Counted from the first letter of the stretch, positions 35,801 to 44,527 are shown. The stretch is DNA of 64,000 bases from Bacteroidales bacterium (GCA_017427385.1 JAFRSW010000002.1:1-64000); one strand, 5' to 3'. Notes: a model not told the origin generated them from the letters alone. A program made the numbers and translations.

Positions 35801-37495
35801 GAGTATGTAATTGTAGAGCTGATGAATGTCCATCAGTTGTTTATCCGCAAGCCCGGAATGAAAATCCCAGTTCGGGAAATAATGCGGGTTGTCGGGCGAA
35901 TTGCCAGGATAAGGAGAACGGTTCTTCGAATAGGTGGATGGAGTTCCCGAAGTGGCATTAAGGCCGAACTTCACCCACAGATAGTCCTTGCAATCGAATA
36001 TCCAATCCCCTTCTCCGCCATTCGCATCGGGATCCCACTGGGCCCCTCCTTCATCGAACGGCGTCTTCACATACCAGGAGACTTTCTTGCCATCAAGCCC
36101 GGGCGTATATTTGAAAGTAAGGCAATGATACTCATAGTGAGCATCGCAGTTGACGATTTCGTCGGTAGAGAGCAACAGGGACCCTTCCTGCCCGGCCTGG
36201 AGTTCTTCCTCATCACCTGATTCTTCCTCACCGTCATCACCCAGCACCTCAACAAATATCGAATGGGAATTGTTGATGGTGATGAAATAGGAATAGGAAG
36301 TGCTGCGCTCCACATCGTAGTTGTCCCAATCCCGGCCATTTCCGGAACTGCTGTTGGTAAAATCTCCCAGATGGACCGTGTACACGGCTTCGGTGGTGAG
36401 CGCATGGGCCGTGCTCTTGCCATTGGTAGCAGCATCTACACCATTATCGGTAAGGCCGAGAAGCATATCGAACCTCACATAGGTTCCATTCTCGGGAGCA
36501 TAGTCGAAGTCGGATTCTTCTTTGGACGGATCCGTCTCTTTCTCACGAAGGTAGTAACTGGGAGAAGGCAGCCCCATAATGGACGCCTTCGGTTCCTGGC
36601 AATTCTCGAGCATATAGAACGAGAACACATCCCATTCCTTGCCGTTTACAGTTTCCTTGCCTTCGAAGAAGGTCTTTTCGGTATCGAAGAAATCGATATC
36701 GTCAGGCTGCCCCGACCCGGGGATAAGGTAGCATTCCGAAGGCACATTATAAACCCACCATTTTCGGGGATCGCACTTGCTTGGATCAATATTATACGTG
36801 TTGTAGTTGATGTAGAACTTGACCTTGGCGTCGAGCGGCCTGAGTTTCAACTGATACTCGTTGTTCGGTTTGTTGTAGACAGCCTCGCTGCCGGATATTT
36901 CGCCCCAACTCAGGCTGCCGGTGCTTACTCCGGTGATTTTGTCCATCATCAAGAACAGGTCGCCTCTGTTGAGCACTTCCTGTTCAAGGGTCACGCGAAC
37001 TTTCGTGAGATCCTCGTAAGTATCAATTTCCGCAAGGACGTCTACCGGATTCTGATGATTGAGCGAAGTGATAGTGCTGGTGATGTTGGCCAGCAATACC
37101 AGCGTACAATTGTCCTTTGACTGGGTCGCGATCTTTACAACGCCGCGGCTGTTGTCGGAGTTCTCGACATACCAGCCTTCGTTGCTGTGGCCGTCGAGAT
37201 CATCCAGAGAAGTGATGAGATGCTCGTAGGTGAAGTATCTGCCGTAGAACTTGTCGCCGTTCCCATCGAATATCATCACGTAGAGATCGTGTATACGCGA
37301 CTCGTCGGCCCTGGAAGATTCAGCCTTCGTCTCTATCTTCACCTCGTTCCGCTGAGGATAGCCGAAGCCGATGTTGAGAGTCACAGGAGTGCCTTCGGGC
37401 AGCCTGTCCTCAACAACGCCCCTGATCTCTTCCCTGACACAGGAAAGAGACATCAGCATGCAGAGGACTGCGGTTATGCGCACAAAAAACTTCAC
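32819..37495 (-). CDS. giant fimbrial-cluster lipoprotein (DUF4906-like)
   Basis: 1558 residues with a lipoprotein signal (LCMLMSLSC, Cys about 19). The N-terminal 430 residues read like a fimbrillin fold (KIETKAESSRADESRIHDLYVMIFD, then LRPLDAKVKFYINYNTYNI). The middle contains Trp/Tyr/Asp-rich segments typical of DUF4906 proteins that accompany Bacteroidales fimbrillins, and the C-terminal third is built of beta-sandwich-like stretches. It sits four bases after the previous gene in the operon. A tip-complex or anchoring protein similar in position to P. gingivalis Mfa5/FimE-type accessory subunits is inferred, not shown. Confidence 0.7.
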   Translation of the reverse strand: MKFFVRITAVLCMLMSLSCVREEIRGVVEDRLPEGTPVTLNIGFGYPQRNEVKIETKAESSRADESRIHDLYVMIFDGNGDKFYGRYFTYEHLITSLDDLDGHSNEGWYVENSDNSRGVVKIATQSKDNCTLVLLANITSTITSLNHQNPVDVLAEIDTYEDLTKVRVTLEQEVLNRGDLFLMMDKITGVSTGSLSWGEISGSEAVYNKPNNEYQLKLRPLDAKVKFYINYNTYNIDPSKCDPRKWWVYNVPSECYLIPGSGQPDDIDFFDTEKTFFEGKETVNGKEWDVFSFYMLENCQEPKASIMGLPSPSYYLREKETDPSKEESDFDYAPENGTYVRFDMLLGLTDNGVDAATNGKSTAHALTTEAVYTVHLGDFTNSSSGNGRDWDNYDVERSTSYSYFITINNSHSIFVEVLGDDGEEESGDEEELQAGQEGSLLLSTDEIVNCDAHYEYHCLTFKYTPGLDGKKVSWYVKTPFDEGGAQWDPDANGGEGDWIFDCKDYLWVKFGLNATSGTPSTYSKNRSPYPGNSPDNPHYFPNWDFHSGLADKQLMDIHQLYNYILDQTRKKAAGDSNDFLEETIEGEVQYVIRVTAFIDEYYYEKDPTLDPETAEADPDLWRKFVNADPRELHILSEAVYSEDGQSDVITSSHSIIQRSIQTFYNTYSPDLRTLWGTEHVDEMEYRIRKQKDPDHQTIWPWWKTGRTLPTSTKPNSDDNGRYNSAAIWGVSASPGWSTFLNYTVDNDTPELKDDYKYLAYSCLTRNRDNDGDEVIDPEEVRWYIASVNQLVGMWVGNEALSPSARLYQPENKNSIGDNREWRSWVVSSTASSITNPGVIRAEEGATKSNYDSYNWAYTSYPSVKFTVDDRHQVSSVRCVRNIGTYDSGGGVKDISGADLNVIPDEYYESPMGFDANGKVNANADGTYTLRFSRLDPRCIREFTLLDLPYADEYSMRNRVYMEMTMQDPSAEVTVPANKTQEELNDLITAAGHNSYCPAGYRLPNMTEMLLMASLQPSGYWNNKNYPTRTYYSRGIRGSKITPGENHKIGWGYNSGIVHMHNSREKEATIISDLRCVKDMNCTGEITGSISVPGGDKLHMGDDCQIKLNITSLGSAIRSLNLYLVFVGASGNEETRSIDLNGIKLSGVAIKDESVDWTVPADLPLLGNMCIRAIVVNNAGTRKVLETPIRILSPVFASVRLLPCVYNGAQNPSYPVLLTVQSPSSDIRRWTLIIKDPLNETNSLNLAACSDARYWNTTWQFTYSLNSLATGTYSFQLDVLTADGKHTLSNIAKMDVLRINYVPNPGHTGDDGYKTASDITVSWEPDVVTGMSMASGDFIEANIDLSNCSYYIVYKTDPDTGDFILDDKGNKIRDNDQTLGKDNIISIGITDTDHNNKVTVPYVYHIYYPAHDDSNDDPQRDWLRPNISKSTGSDKSNGTNYKLFKGGAGTGFKLQSGNHYMPDPEYPQLFRLEKAGAFWNGQWMDTANWNEGGQGGDPSNAAASLAQILSSDTFYIGSTQGTHRSRATYFYVRAVRNGTETNAAGGGVGFVDPINGGSL

Positions 37496-37498
37496 GGT

Positions 37499-38602
37499 CT
37501 AATCAAACGTAACGTATGCTTCTTTTTCGTACCAGTCCTGGACTTCGAAGTTGAACGAATAGTCATGATCTTCGCTCCTCTTCGTAATTCGGGTCTCGAT
37601 CTTGAGATGTTGGTTGCGAAGGATGTAAGGAATATCTTTCGAGCGGTTGTCGTGAATAGGCAGATTCTCGAAAGTGTATTCAGAGTAGGTGGTGGCGTCC
37701 CCGGAACTGTACACCTTTTCTTTCTTGGTGACGCGGAAGGACACATCACAGAAATACCTGCTTCCCACAAGCCTTGGAGGGGCCTCGCTTGGGAATACGG
37801 TTTTTATCGGCAAGGTGGATTTGTTGTCGGTAAACACCAAAGGGTCGGCGCCGGCGATTTTTAGATCCCTGTCGTAGGTATGGTCGGGCAGATAGTCCGG
37901 ATCCTGCTCGAAGAGATAACCGCTGGAAGTATTGAGATCCCTCAGCGTTACCGTGCAGCCATGAATATCGACGGAGCCGCCGGTCTCATTGACAAAGGTA
38001 AAGCTGATTTTCGCCACAGGCCTGAGGAGATTGAGGTCTATCTGGCCGTTGCCCCAAGAGTTTATTGTCAGGCTCCCCTTTGCAGTAAGCGGCATCGTGG
38101 CGCCGAAATCGGGTTCGCCGCTAGCTACCGAAAGCAGAAGCGCATTCAATGCATCCACGGTCTTGGCCGCTTTAAGAGCGGTTATCGTCGATGCATTAAG
38201 ACCGGCAGTATTGGCCACCGCAAACACTGTGTACAATCCTTTGCCAGGCCCTGTGAAATAGATGGTGGATTTGCTCGAATCAGTCTGCGAAGTCTGACAT
38301 TCGGAAGTGAACGTGGTTCCCAGGGCGTCCCAATAATCATCCGGCCAGCAGGCGACAAGGTCCCCGTCGGAATTGGCGATTCCTATTGCCAGGTCGGGAA
38401 CGCCGCTTCCATTCAAAATAATGGCGCTGCCGTCGGCAATGTCGTCGCTCAGGGCCCGGGTGGCCATCATGCCGCTGGAGATGGATACAGCAATCCTGCC
38501 CTGCTCGTTCCGCACCGGTTCTTTGGTATTGCAAGAACCGGCCAGGAGAAGCAGGACCGCCGCCGAAACGGCTGACAGATATGAGCTGAATCTATTCGTC
38601 AT
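37499..38602 (-). CDS. fimbrillin/Mfa-like lipoprotein
   Basis: 367 residues with a lipoprotein signal (AVLLLLAGSC). Fimbrillin features are a TRALSDD segment after the signal, LLRPVAKISFTFVNETGG in mid-protein and a C-terminal RNQHLKIETRITKRS followed by FEVQDWYEK, the usual ending of Bacteroidales fimbrillin-type domains. It overlaps the upstream gene by 11 bases. It could be a minor subunit or an anchor of the FimB/Mfa2 type; the sequence does not settle which. Confidence 0.75.
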   Translation of the reverse strand: MTNRFSSYLSAVSAAVLLLLAGSCNTKEPVRNEQGRIAVSISSGMMATRALSDDIADGSAIILNGSGVPDLAIGIANSDGDLVACWPDDYWDALGTTFTSECQTSQTDSSKSTIYFTGPGKGLYTVFAVANTAGLNASTITALKAAKTVDALNALLLSVASGEPDFGATMPLTAKGSLTINSWGNGQIDLNLLRPVAKISFTFVNETGGSVDIHGCTVTLRDLNTSSGYLFEQDPDYLPDHTYDRDLKIAGADPLVFTDNKSTLPIKTVFPSEAPPRLVGSRYFCDVSFRVTKKEKVYSSGDATTYSEYTFENLPIHDNRSKDIPYILRNQHLKIETRITKRSEDHDYSFNFEVQDWYEKEAYVTFD

Positions 38603-39716
38603 TTATCGTAAGGCCGGGGGTTTCTGCGGAAACCTCTTTCCAATCGGTTACCGCAACATTCACGATGATGCCTCCGCCAAGGCGGATATGTATCTCGTAG
38701 ATGTACTTCTTGCCGGGAAGCCATTTGGTAATGAGTTCTTCCGAGTTCTTCACAGGAATCTCATCAAGGCGGAGGGGGAACACGGGATGATTGTGTTCCG
38801 TCTCCAACGTGTAGGGATTCTCCTGATCGTACTCATAGTCTAGCATCAACTGGGGGATGTAATCGCCGTAAGGAGCGAGCTCTTGCGGCGCCATCAGATC
38901 CCATTTGTCTGCAGGCATGGCGAACTCCTGTTTATTGCCGAGCGCAGTCGTGTCGCTGTGGCCCAGGACCGTGCTGCTCGTGTAGGACGAGGGTTCCCAG
39001 TTGCCGGTTCCCATTGTGGCAAGGCCGTTTCCGCTCTGCTCCACCGTGCCGGTGGCGCGGATGCATATATTGCGGAATCCGTACGAGTTCACCGTCACGC
39101 TAGTGGAAGGCGAGTCGTTGATAATGGTCACCCGCACTGCGCTGAGGATGTGATAGAACTCCAAAGCGACCGGAGTCGTGGAACCGTCATTGCGCTGATA
39201 TCCGGCGGCCAGGAGGTCATAAGGGCTGTCTAATGCGTCGAAGGTCACATTAGCCCTTATATGGGCTGAACCCGCAGGATTGCAGACAATGCCGCCCGCT
39301 GATGCCGGACCGCTGATTGCCAGGAAGTCGTACTGACTGGCGTTGCTGTCCCAGAAACGAAGCGGGGAGTATTCCCACACGTCGTCTATGGAATCGGATG
39401 CGTTGGATCCTAAGCTGGTAAGGCTGACACTCTCACCGTTGAACACATTGTATCGCATTCCGGAGATTGTCTTGGTCCCGTAAACAAAGAATTTGTCTGC
39501 ATTCGCTTCGCCCACGTTCTCTGATGCCTGGTCAAAAATGGTTTTGAGACCTGCGCCCGACTTTGTCGCGTCGTCGTTCAGCAGTAGCGACCCGGCTCCG
39601 AAACTGATGGAGCCATCATGTTCCGGTGCCGGATCGAACGTCTTCACGCACCCTGCCAAAGTCGACAGGGTGAGCGTGCAGACGGCTGCTAATATGAACG
39701 TTACGCGGTTAAGCAC
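38592..39716 (-). CDS. fimbrillin family lipoprotein
   Basis: 374 residues with a lipoprotein signal (TLSTLAGC). It shares with the next upstream gene the layout of Bacteroidales Mfa-like-1 fimbrillins: ADKFFVYGTK...YNVFNGESVSLTSLGS followed by DDVWEYSPLRFWDSNASQYDF. It ends KWLPGKKYIYEIHI...VTDWK. Minor or second structural pilin is inferred. Four bases separate it from the preceding gene, and it overlaps the following one. Confidence 0.85.
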   Translation of the reverse strand: MLNRVTFILAAVCTLTLSTLAGCVKTFDPAPEHDGSISFGAGSLLLNDDATKSGAGLKTIFDQASENVGEANADKFFVYGTKTISGMRYNVFNGESVSLTSLGSNASDSIDDVWEYSPLRFWDSNASQYDFLAISGPASAGGIVCNPAGSAHIRANVTFDALDSPYDLLAAGYQRNDGSTTPVALEFYHILSAVRVTIINDSPSTSVTVNSYGFRNICIRATGTVEQSGNGLATMGTGNWEPSSYTSSTVLGHSDTTALGNKQEFAMPADKWDLMAPQELAPYGDYIPQLMLDYEYDQENPYTLETEHNHPVFPLRLDEIPVKNSEELITKWLPGKKYIYEIHIRLGGGIIVNVAVTDWKEVSAETPGLTINDE

Positions 39717-39719
39717 AAA

Positions 39720-40862
39720 TTAGTTAATGAGATTGTGATAGCCATTAACAGAGGTAGTAGCCCAAGGAGTGATGGTTGCGGTGAAGTCAATCTTGTTGAC
39801 GTCAAGGGTAAGAGTATAGATGTAATGTGTACCGGGATGCCAACCAGCAACTGTCTCTATAGCTCCATCAGTGTTTACCTTATTGTCCTTGATATCGAAT
39901 TCCGAGAAAGCAACGGTTTTGTTGGTATAAGTGGTAACTTCTCCAATATTTGTCTCAATCTCGTAAGTAATCATAATCTGCTGAGTAGTAAGGGCCTGAG
40001 GCATCACAACAAAATTGGTGAAGAAGTCAGAGACTGTACCACTCACAGGGTTCTCAGGGGAAGCAACGGAAGAATCGGAATAGCCATATGCTGCAATGGT
40101 AGCAGGCACGGTAACAGCCGTTGAGAATGACTGCACGTCGGTTGTAGCAGACCAGTTGGCTATAGCAACAACAGGCTTGTTTTCGTCAGCAGCTACAGAG
40201 TTATCTTTGTAAGATGCGACACTGTACGTTCCTTTGTAAAGGATATTCTCCAGAGATAAAGCTTTAACCTTAACGGTTGCCTCTTTCAAGGTGTAAGACT
40301 TCTTAACCTTAACATCGATAATGGCTCCAACATGCTGGAAGTCAAGGGTAACCACCTTGTTGAAGTCTGTAGGTGCTACAGGAGTCTTCTTTGCTATGAG
40401 GACATCCGTCGCTACAGTTCCGTCAAAAACAATCTGATCGGTAGTAAAAGCACCTGTCGTTGCAGCTGTTGTAATTGCATCGCCAGTAACTCCAGTCACC
40501 AATCCAGCAGGAGCGATGGCGTAGAACGTATAACCACTGGCATTAGCGTCCCAGAAGCGAGGAGGAGTATATTCCCATACATCGTCGTTCACAGAAGATG
40601 CATCGCTGCCAAGACTTTTCAAGGTAACTACATCGCCATTAAAAACAACGGAAGGAGTGGTTCCAACAACTTTCGATCCGAAGACATTGAAGTTGTCGTT
40701 TACCGCAAACATTGCATCGGTAGGACCTGTACGCTTGGTCATGACATCTGCCCAAGTGCCAAAGCCGATTGCCTGAGGATCAGGGGTGTTCACATCGTAG
40801 TGCCTGCTGCAGGACACGGTCGCAAGAGCGACTGCTACTACGATCAAAATGTAACGTTTCAT
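39720..40862 (-). CDS. fimbrillin family protein, probable major pilin
   Basis: 380 residues with a lipoprotein signal (VALATVSC). The conserved fimbrillin stretch DDVWEYTPPRFWDANASGYTFYAI and the ending WHPGTHYIYTLTLDVNKIDF...ITPW are nearly parallel to the neighbour at 38592. The sequence is Thr/Ala/Val-rich and the gene is visibly more AT-rich than most neighbours, which would fit strong expression. A 54-base AT-rich gap precedes it, the largest in the operon, and could carry a processing site or second promoter. Major subunit status is inferred. Confidence 0.85.
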   Translation of the reverse strand: MKRYILIVVAVALATVSCSRHYDVNTPDPQAIGFGTWADVMTKRTGPTDAMFAVNDNFNVFGSKVVGTTPSVVFNGDVVTLKSLGSDASSVNDDVWEYTPPRFWDANASGYTFYAIAPAGLVTGVTGDAITTAATTGAFTTDQIVFDGTVATDVLIAKKTPVAPTDFNKVVTLDFQHVGAIIDVKVKKSYTLKEATVKVKALSLENILYKGTYSVASYKDNSVAADENKPVVAIANWSATTDVQSFSTAVTVPATIAAYGYSDSSVASPENPVSGTVSDFFTNFVVMPQALTTQQIMITYEIETNIGEVTTYTNKTVAFSEFDIKDNKVNTDGAIETVAGWHPGTHYIYTLTLDVNKIDFTATITPWATTSVNGYHNLIN

Positions 40863-40916
40863 AATAGAAATGTTTAAAAAGGTTAATAAATAATAAGTTA
40901 TATAAAATATTAGTAA

Positions 40917-42053
40917 TCAGTTAATTATCGTCGCGGTTCCTGTTTCTTCGTTCCAGTCACCGATGAGTGGCTTAAAGCCTCCCCCACCATCATCTATAGG
41001 CGGGTCAGTATCCTCCTCCGGGAAATCATTCACGTCTATCTCCAGCGGGATCACGCCGCCGGTGGGCAGGGCCCGGATCTGGTCGGTGACGTCTATACGT
41101 ATGTTCTTGTACTTGCCTGTCTTGAAGGTCACGTTCAGCACGAACCAGTGCTTGCCGGCGGGGGCTGCGGCGACGCTGGCAGCGTCGTAAGGGTTGCATC
41201 CCGGGATGCCGAAGGTGAGGCAGCGGGCGCCGAGGATGTCTGGATCGTCGTTGTTCAGATAGACGTCCATAGGCACGCATACCGGCGTATCCGACGTCAC
41301 GCCCGTGTTGAGGTTCACCGCATCTGCCACTCCGGAAAGGGCTGCTCCGCCCATGCTGCCGGCCACGCGGTCCAAATTGTTCAGGAGTTTCACCTGGAAC
41401 AGGTAGATGAAGGTCGCCGGCTGCAGGTCTCCCTTGATGCGGAGGATGTACTTGCCATCCTCGAAGTCGTAGTCATCCAGGTTGTCCGTGATGTGATGCT
41501 TGGAATCGTAGAGGCGGAAGAGCTCGTCCGGCATGAAGCAAACGTTCTCGTCGATTTCCTCGTCATCCGCCTTGGTGGCTGCCGCCTTCTGCGCAACGGT
41601 CTGCACCAACGTAGAAGACTTGAGGCCGGTAGAGATGACACGGGTGTAGGCATTAATGTCGGCAAGATCGTTGTCGGCCTTGAAGAGGAGCACCTCGGAA
41701 TCGTTGTTGTGGAAGAGGAGGTCGTGGATGCCCACGAACACATCTGCCTGGCCCTCGAGCCCGCTGAAATTATATACGTTGTGCGACTTGGGTTCGCCCT
41801 CATCGTTCAGGGTGTAGATATGCATCCTGATGCCCTTCGGGTAAGAATAGCCCAGCGGCCCGTATGCTGTCACGTTCCACACGAAATCCCACTTGGCCTG
41901 CCAGTTGATCTGCCAGAGCAACTCCGCCGTGATTGTAGTCTGCATGACGACCTTGGTCGATGCCACCCTGCGCAGATGCAGCAATGGCTCGATCGTGCAG
42001 CCGCCCAGGATGAGCAGTGCAACAATAGCCGTTATGCAGTTTCTATATTTCAT
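40917..42053 (-). CDS. DUF5119-type lipoprotein
   Basis: 378 residues with a lipoprotein signal (ALLILGGC). The LLHLRRVASTKVV and TITAELLWQINWQAKWDF start fits the DUF5119 family found between DUF3575 and fimbrillin genes in Bacteroidales. The C-terminal tail is Asp/Pro/Gly-rich (DDGGGGFKP). It overlaps the DUF3575 gene by 4 bases. The family is thought to be fimbria associated; biochemical function is not known. Confidence 0.8.
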   Translation of the reverse strand: MKYRNCITAIVALLILGGCTIEPLLHLRRVASTKVVMQTTITAELLWQINWQAKWDFVWNVTAYGPLGYSYPKGIRMHIYTLNDEGEPKSHNVYNFSGLEGQADVFVGIHDLLFHNNDSEVLLFKADNDLADINAYTRVISTGLKSSTLVQTVAQKAAATKADDEEIDENVCFMPDELFRLYDSKHHITDNLDDYDFEDGKYILRIKGDLQPATFIYLFQVKLLNNLDRVAGSMGGAALSGVADAVNLNTGVTSDTPVCVPMDVYLNNDDPDILGARCLTFGIPGCNPYDAASVAAAPAGKHWFVLNVTFKTGKYKNIRIDVTDQIRALPTGGVIPLEIDVNDFPEEDTDPPIDDGGGGFKPLIGDWNEETGTATIIN

Positions 42054-43477
42054 CTTTTCTTTCTCATCAAAAGGTCGTAACCTATTGAAAAATAAAGTCT
42101 TGTAGGGCCGAACCAGAGGAGGCGTTTACCGCGCTCACGGAAATCTTCCGGTTTGCCGGCGTAGTCGTAGTAGTACCAGCCAGTAGCTTCATTGCCCCAC
42201 ACGTAAGGGTCGTACTGGCTCCAGAAAACTCCTGCAGCCAAACCAGTGTCGAAGTAGAAACGACTGTTGCCAAAATACTTCTTATAACCAATTCCAAGCG
42301 AGCCTCCAAGGCCTTCTCCTTCCCATCCTTTATCGTCCCAGCCGATGCCATATTGCACCGCATTCACGTTGCCGAAAAGGTAGGCTCCTTTATATAGATG
42401 CAAATCCGGGCTAAAATAACGTCTCACCCATAGGGTGATGTTGTTGATTTGCATGAAATCGTGGGTGTCCCAGTGCCGCCACATGGGCCATTCTACGTCT
42501 GCGCCTATGGTCCAGCGGCCGTTGTAGGGATAATACTCGAGGCTGAGGCTGGGTATGGATGTGAATCCATAGTGGGGTATGTAGGTGGCGTCGTAGAGGA
42601 GGTTGGTGGACACGCCGAGGAGCGGCACACGGCTGTGGCGCTTAAATGGCTTATTATCAACCATTTGACCACTTTCCTCCTGTAGGGAATCAGGTGGGAG
42701 CGTTTGGGTTAAAGTGCTGTCGGTCAGCGGTTTAGGCGCCACGGTGTCGGCGGGTTCCTTCGCTTCGGCGGATTCCTTCGCTTCGCTCGGAATGACAGAG
42801 GGGGCGCTCGGAATGACAGAGTGAGCGGCAGCATCGGCAGAGGGGGCGGCAGTGTCGGCAGAGGGGGCGGCAGTGTCGACAGCGGTGGTGTCGCGAACGA
42901 CCACTATCACAATGGCGCCGCAACGGATGTAGCGGTAGTGATAGCGGAGGAGGTACAGCCAGAGGTCTCCGACTTTGGGATCAGTACCCAGAGTCTTGGA
43001 CAGGCGGTACTTGCGGGTATCGAGCGAGATGGTGTTGTCGTCCAGGATGCGGAGGATCTTCTCGCGAGAGGCATCAGAAATCTTCTTGTCATTTGCCACC
43101 CTCTCCCTGAGCTTGGCCCAGGACTCGCCTGCGGAACGAAGCATGAACATTCCACGAGTTTCCGGGAAGCGTTTCAGGAGAAGCCATTTCAACTCAGCCG
43201 CACGTTGCTTGCACAATTCGTTGTTGTGGTAAATCGCCCCTTCCGGTGAAGCATAAGTCTCTATGATAATCTGCTCGATCTTCGTAGTTTCGAGCGAGTC
43301 AACAAAACCGAACAGTTCCTTCTCGACAGATTCGTTCTCGAGATAGGTTTTATCATAATGGGGATTGTCCCACCTGAAGCAAAGCGGGAATTCGCGCGAA
43401 ACAACTGTCTGGGCTTGCGCCAAACCAACAGTTGAGAATGCGAATAAAAGAGCCATTATGATGTTGCGCAGTTTCAT
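42050..43477 (-). CDS. OmpA-like/DUF3575 outer-membrane protein, first gene of the fimbrial operon
   Basis: 475 residues with a signal peptide (GLAQAQ). The N-terminal part (about 25-175) resembles an OmpA-like peptidoglycan-associated domain (IEQIIIETYASPEGAIYHNNELCKQRA). An Ala/Ser/Pro-rich linker (about 200-280) follows, then a DUF3575-type beta-barrel from GVSTNLLYDATYIPHYGFTS to the end (YFSIGYDLLMRKK). The linker contains an exact copy of the 27-bp dispersed repeat (42771-42797), read as VIPSEAKES. It probably ties the fimbrial system to the outer membrane and cell wall. Confidence 0.82.
   Translation of the reverse strand: MKLRNIIMALLFAFSTVGLAQAQTVVSREFPLCFRWDNPHYDKTYLENESVEKELFGFVDSLETTKIEQIIIETYASPEGAIYHNNELCKQRAAELKWLLLKRFPETRGMFMLRSAGESWAKLRERVANDKKISDASREKILRILDDNTISLDTRKYRLSKTLGTDPKVGDLWLYLLRYHYRYIRCGAIVIVVVRDTTAVDTAAPSADTAAPSADAAAHSVIPSAPSVIPSEAKESAEAKEPADTVAPKPLTDSTLTQTLPPDSLQEESGQMVDNKPFKRHSRVPLLGVSTNLLYDATYIPHYGFTSIPSLSLEYYPYNGRWTIGADVEWPMWRHWDTHDFMQINNITLWVRRYFSPDLHLYKGAYLFGNVNAVQYGIGWDDKGWEGEGLGGSLGIGYKKYFGNSRFYFDTGLAAGVFWSQYDPYVWGNEATGWYYYDYAGKPEDFRERGKRLLWFGPTRLYFSIGYDLLMRKKR
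42771..42797. repeat. dispersed 27-bp repeat, copy 1, inside the DUF3575 gene
   Basis: Identical to 45700-45726 and 47355-47381. On the coding (minus) strand this copy is read VIPSEAKES. Partial copies flank it at about 42753-42770 and 42804-42820. Confidence 0.9.
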
Positions 43478-43496
43478 TGCAATTTACAAAGATATG

Positions 43497-43504
43497 TTAA
43501 TATT
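43497..43504 (-). promoter_or_regulatory. -7 box of the fimbrial operon
   Basis: Minus strand TATCTTTG (43504-43497), about 19 bases upstream of the ATG at 43477. The -33 region is not clear, so an activator may be needed. No invertible-promoter repeats are seen. Confidence 0.55.
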
Positions 43505-43529
43505 CTCTGAATATTACCCCTTTACCCAT

Positions 43530-43548
43530 AAAAAATGGCCCATTTTTT
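43530..43548 (-). terminator. terminator hairpin after the esterase gene
   Basis: Palindrome with AAAAAAT/ATTTTTT arms around GGCCC (43530-43548), about 50 bases past the esterase stop codon and before the fimbrial promoter. A second T-rich run lies between. Confidence 0.5.
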
Positions 43549-43599
43549 AATAAAAAAATAGGCCAAAAGTATCGAAATATAAAGAAATGTATCAGATTC

Positions 43600-44499
43600 T
43601 CATCTGAGGTATCTCTGGAAGAACTCCCAAACGGCACTGCAGGTATCCATGTCCGAGAGGCCCCAACTGTGCTTTCCACCCCGGATTTCGTAGAGGCGGA
43701 CCTCGCATTCCGGGCCTCCTTTCCAGGCCTGAACACCACCCGTCCATCGGTGAAGAACCACCGTTCTGGACCCCTCTTTTAGGGGTGGGAGATACTCATG
43801 GATAAGGTACTTGCAAGCATCGATTTTCACCATCTTATCCACCGCATCGGGCACGGCGATATAAGCTCCCCAGCCACCGGAATTGGAGAGGTCTCCCTCC
43901 CACATCGAAGTCTTGTCGGCAGTGCCGTGAACCTCCATGAAAGGCACCGGATCCTTCAAAGGAAAACTCTCGTCTATCCACTTCATGGTAAGCCCGGCTA
44001 TGGACGCAATAGCATTGAAAACACCGGGATGGGTGCGTGCTATCATGTAGCACATCTCTCCCCCGTTCGACATTCCCGTAAAAAACTTGTTATCCGCATT
44101 CAGCCCATGCCTGCGGCACAGTTCGTCGGCCAGCCAGCAGAGGAATGCGTCGTCATCTTCCCTCATGCCTTTCTGTTTGGGGTATCCTGCATACCATCCA
44201 GTCTTGCCCTGAGGGGCCTTGAGCCCCTGCGGGATGCAAAGCGCAAAACCCTCGCGCTCAGCCACTTCCAGCATCTCCGGGCGATATCCTTCCGCCTTTC
44301 CACCGTAGCCGTGAGTCATCAGAACCAGCGGTTTCTGCGGCAGCAGTTTCGATGGTATATATATATAATGGTAGCGGGTCTGGCCTGCATACTGCACGCT
44401 GTCCAGAACAGCGCGAGCTGCGGCGCCATCAGAAGCGGAAGCAGCCCACGACACGCATGTCAAGGCGATTCCGACTAGCAAAAGAGACAATCTTTTCAT
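43600..44499 (-). CDS. exported esterase, PHB-depolymerase-like alpha/beta hydrolase
   Basis: 299 residues with a signal peptide (cleavage near AASA). It has an alpha/beta-hydrolase fold: an oxyanion loop HGYGG, the nucleophile Ser in FTGMSNGGEM, an Asp in VHGTADKTSMWEGD and the His in RGGKHSWG. This matches the LpqC/PHB-depolymerase esterase family; in gut Bacteroidota relatives act on feruloyl or acetyl esters of plant polysaccharide. The substrate is not determined by the sequence. It is monocistronic with its own -7 box. Confidence 0.88.
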   Translation of the reverse strand: MKRLSLLLVGIALTCVSWAASASDGAAARAVLDSVQYAGQTRYHYIYIPSKLLPQKPLVLMTHGYGGKAEGYRPEMLEVAEREGFALCIPQGLKAPQGKTGWYAGYPKQKGMREDDDAFLCWLADELCRRHGLNADNKFFTGMSNGGEMCYMIARTHPGVFNAIASIAGLTMKWIDESFPLKDPVPFMEVHGTADKTSMWEGDLSNSGGWGAYIAVPDAVDKMVKIDACKYLIHEYLPPLKEGSRTVVLHRWTGGVQAWKGGPECEVRLYEIRGGKHSWGLSDMDTCSAVWEFFQRYLR

Positions 44500-44519
44500 A
44501 CGAAAAAGTTTTATCTATC

Positions 44520-44527
44520 CAAATATA
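44520..44527 (-). promoter_or_regulatory. -7 box of the esterase gene
   Basis: Minus strand TATATTTG (44527-44520), about 20 bases upstream of the ATG at 44499. Confidence 0.5.

Noticed and set aside
43478-43599. Invertible (phase-variable) promoter of the fimbrial operon
   Set aside because: The only inverted repeat present is a short terminator-like palindrome; no pair of flanking inverted repeats or invertase gene was found.
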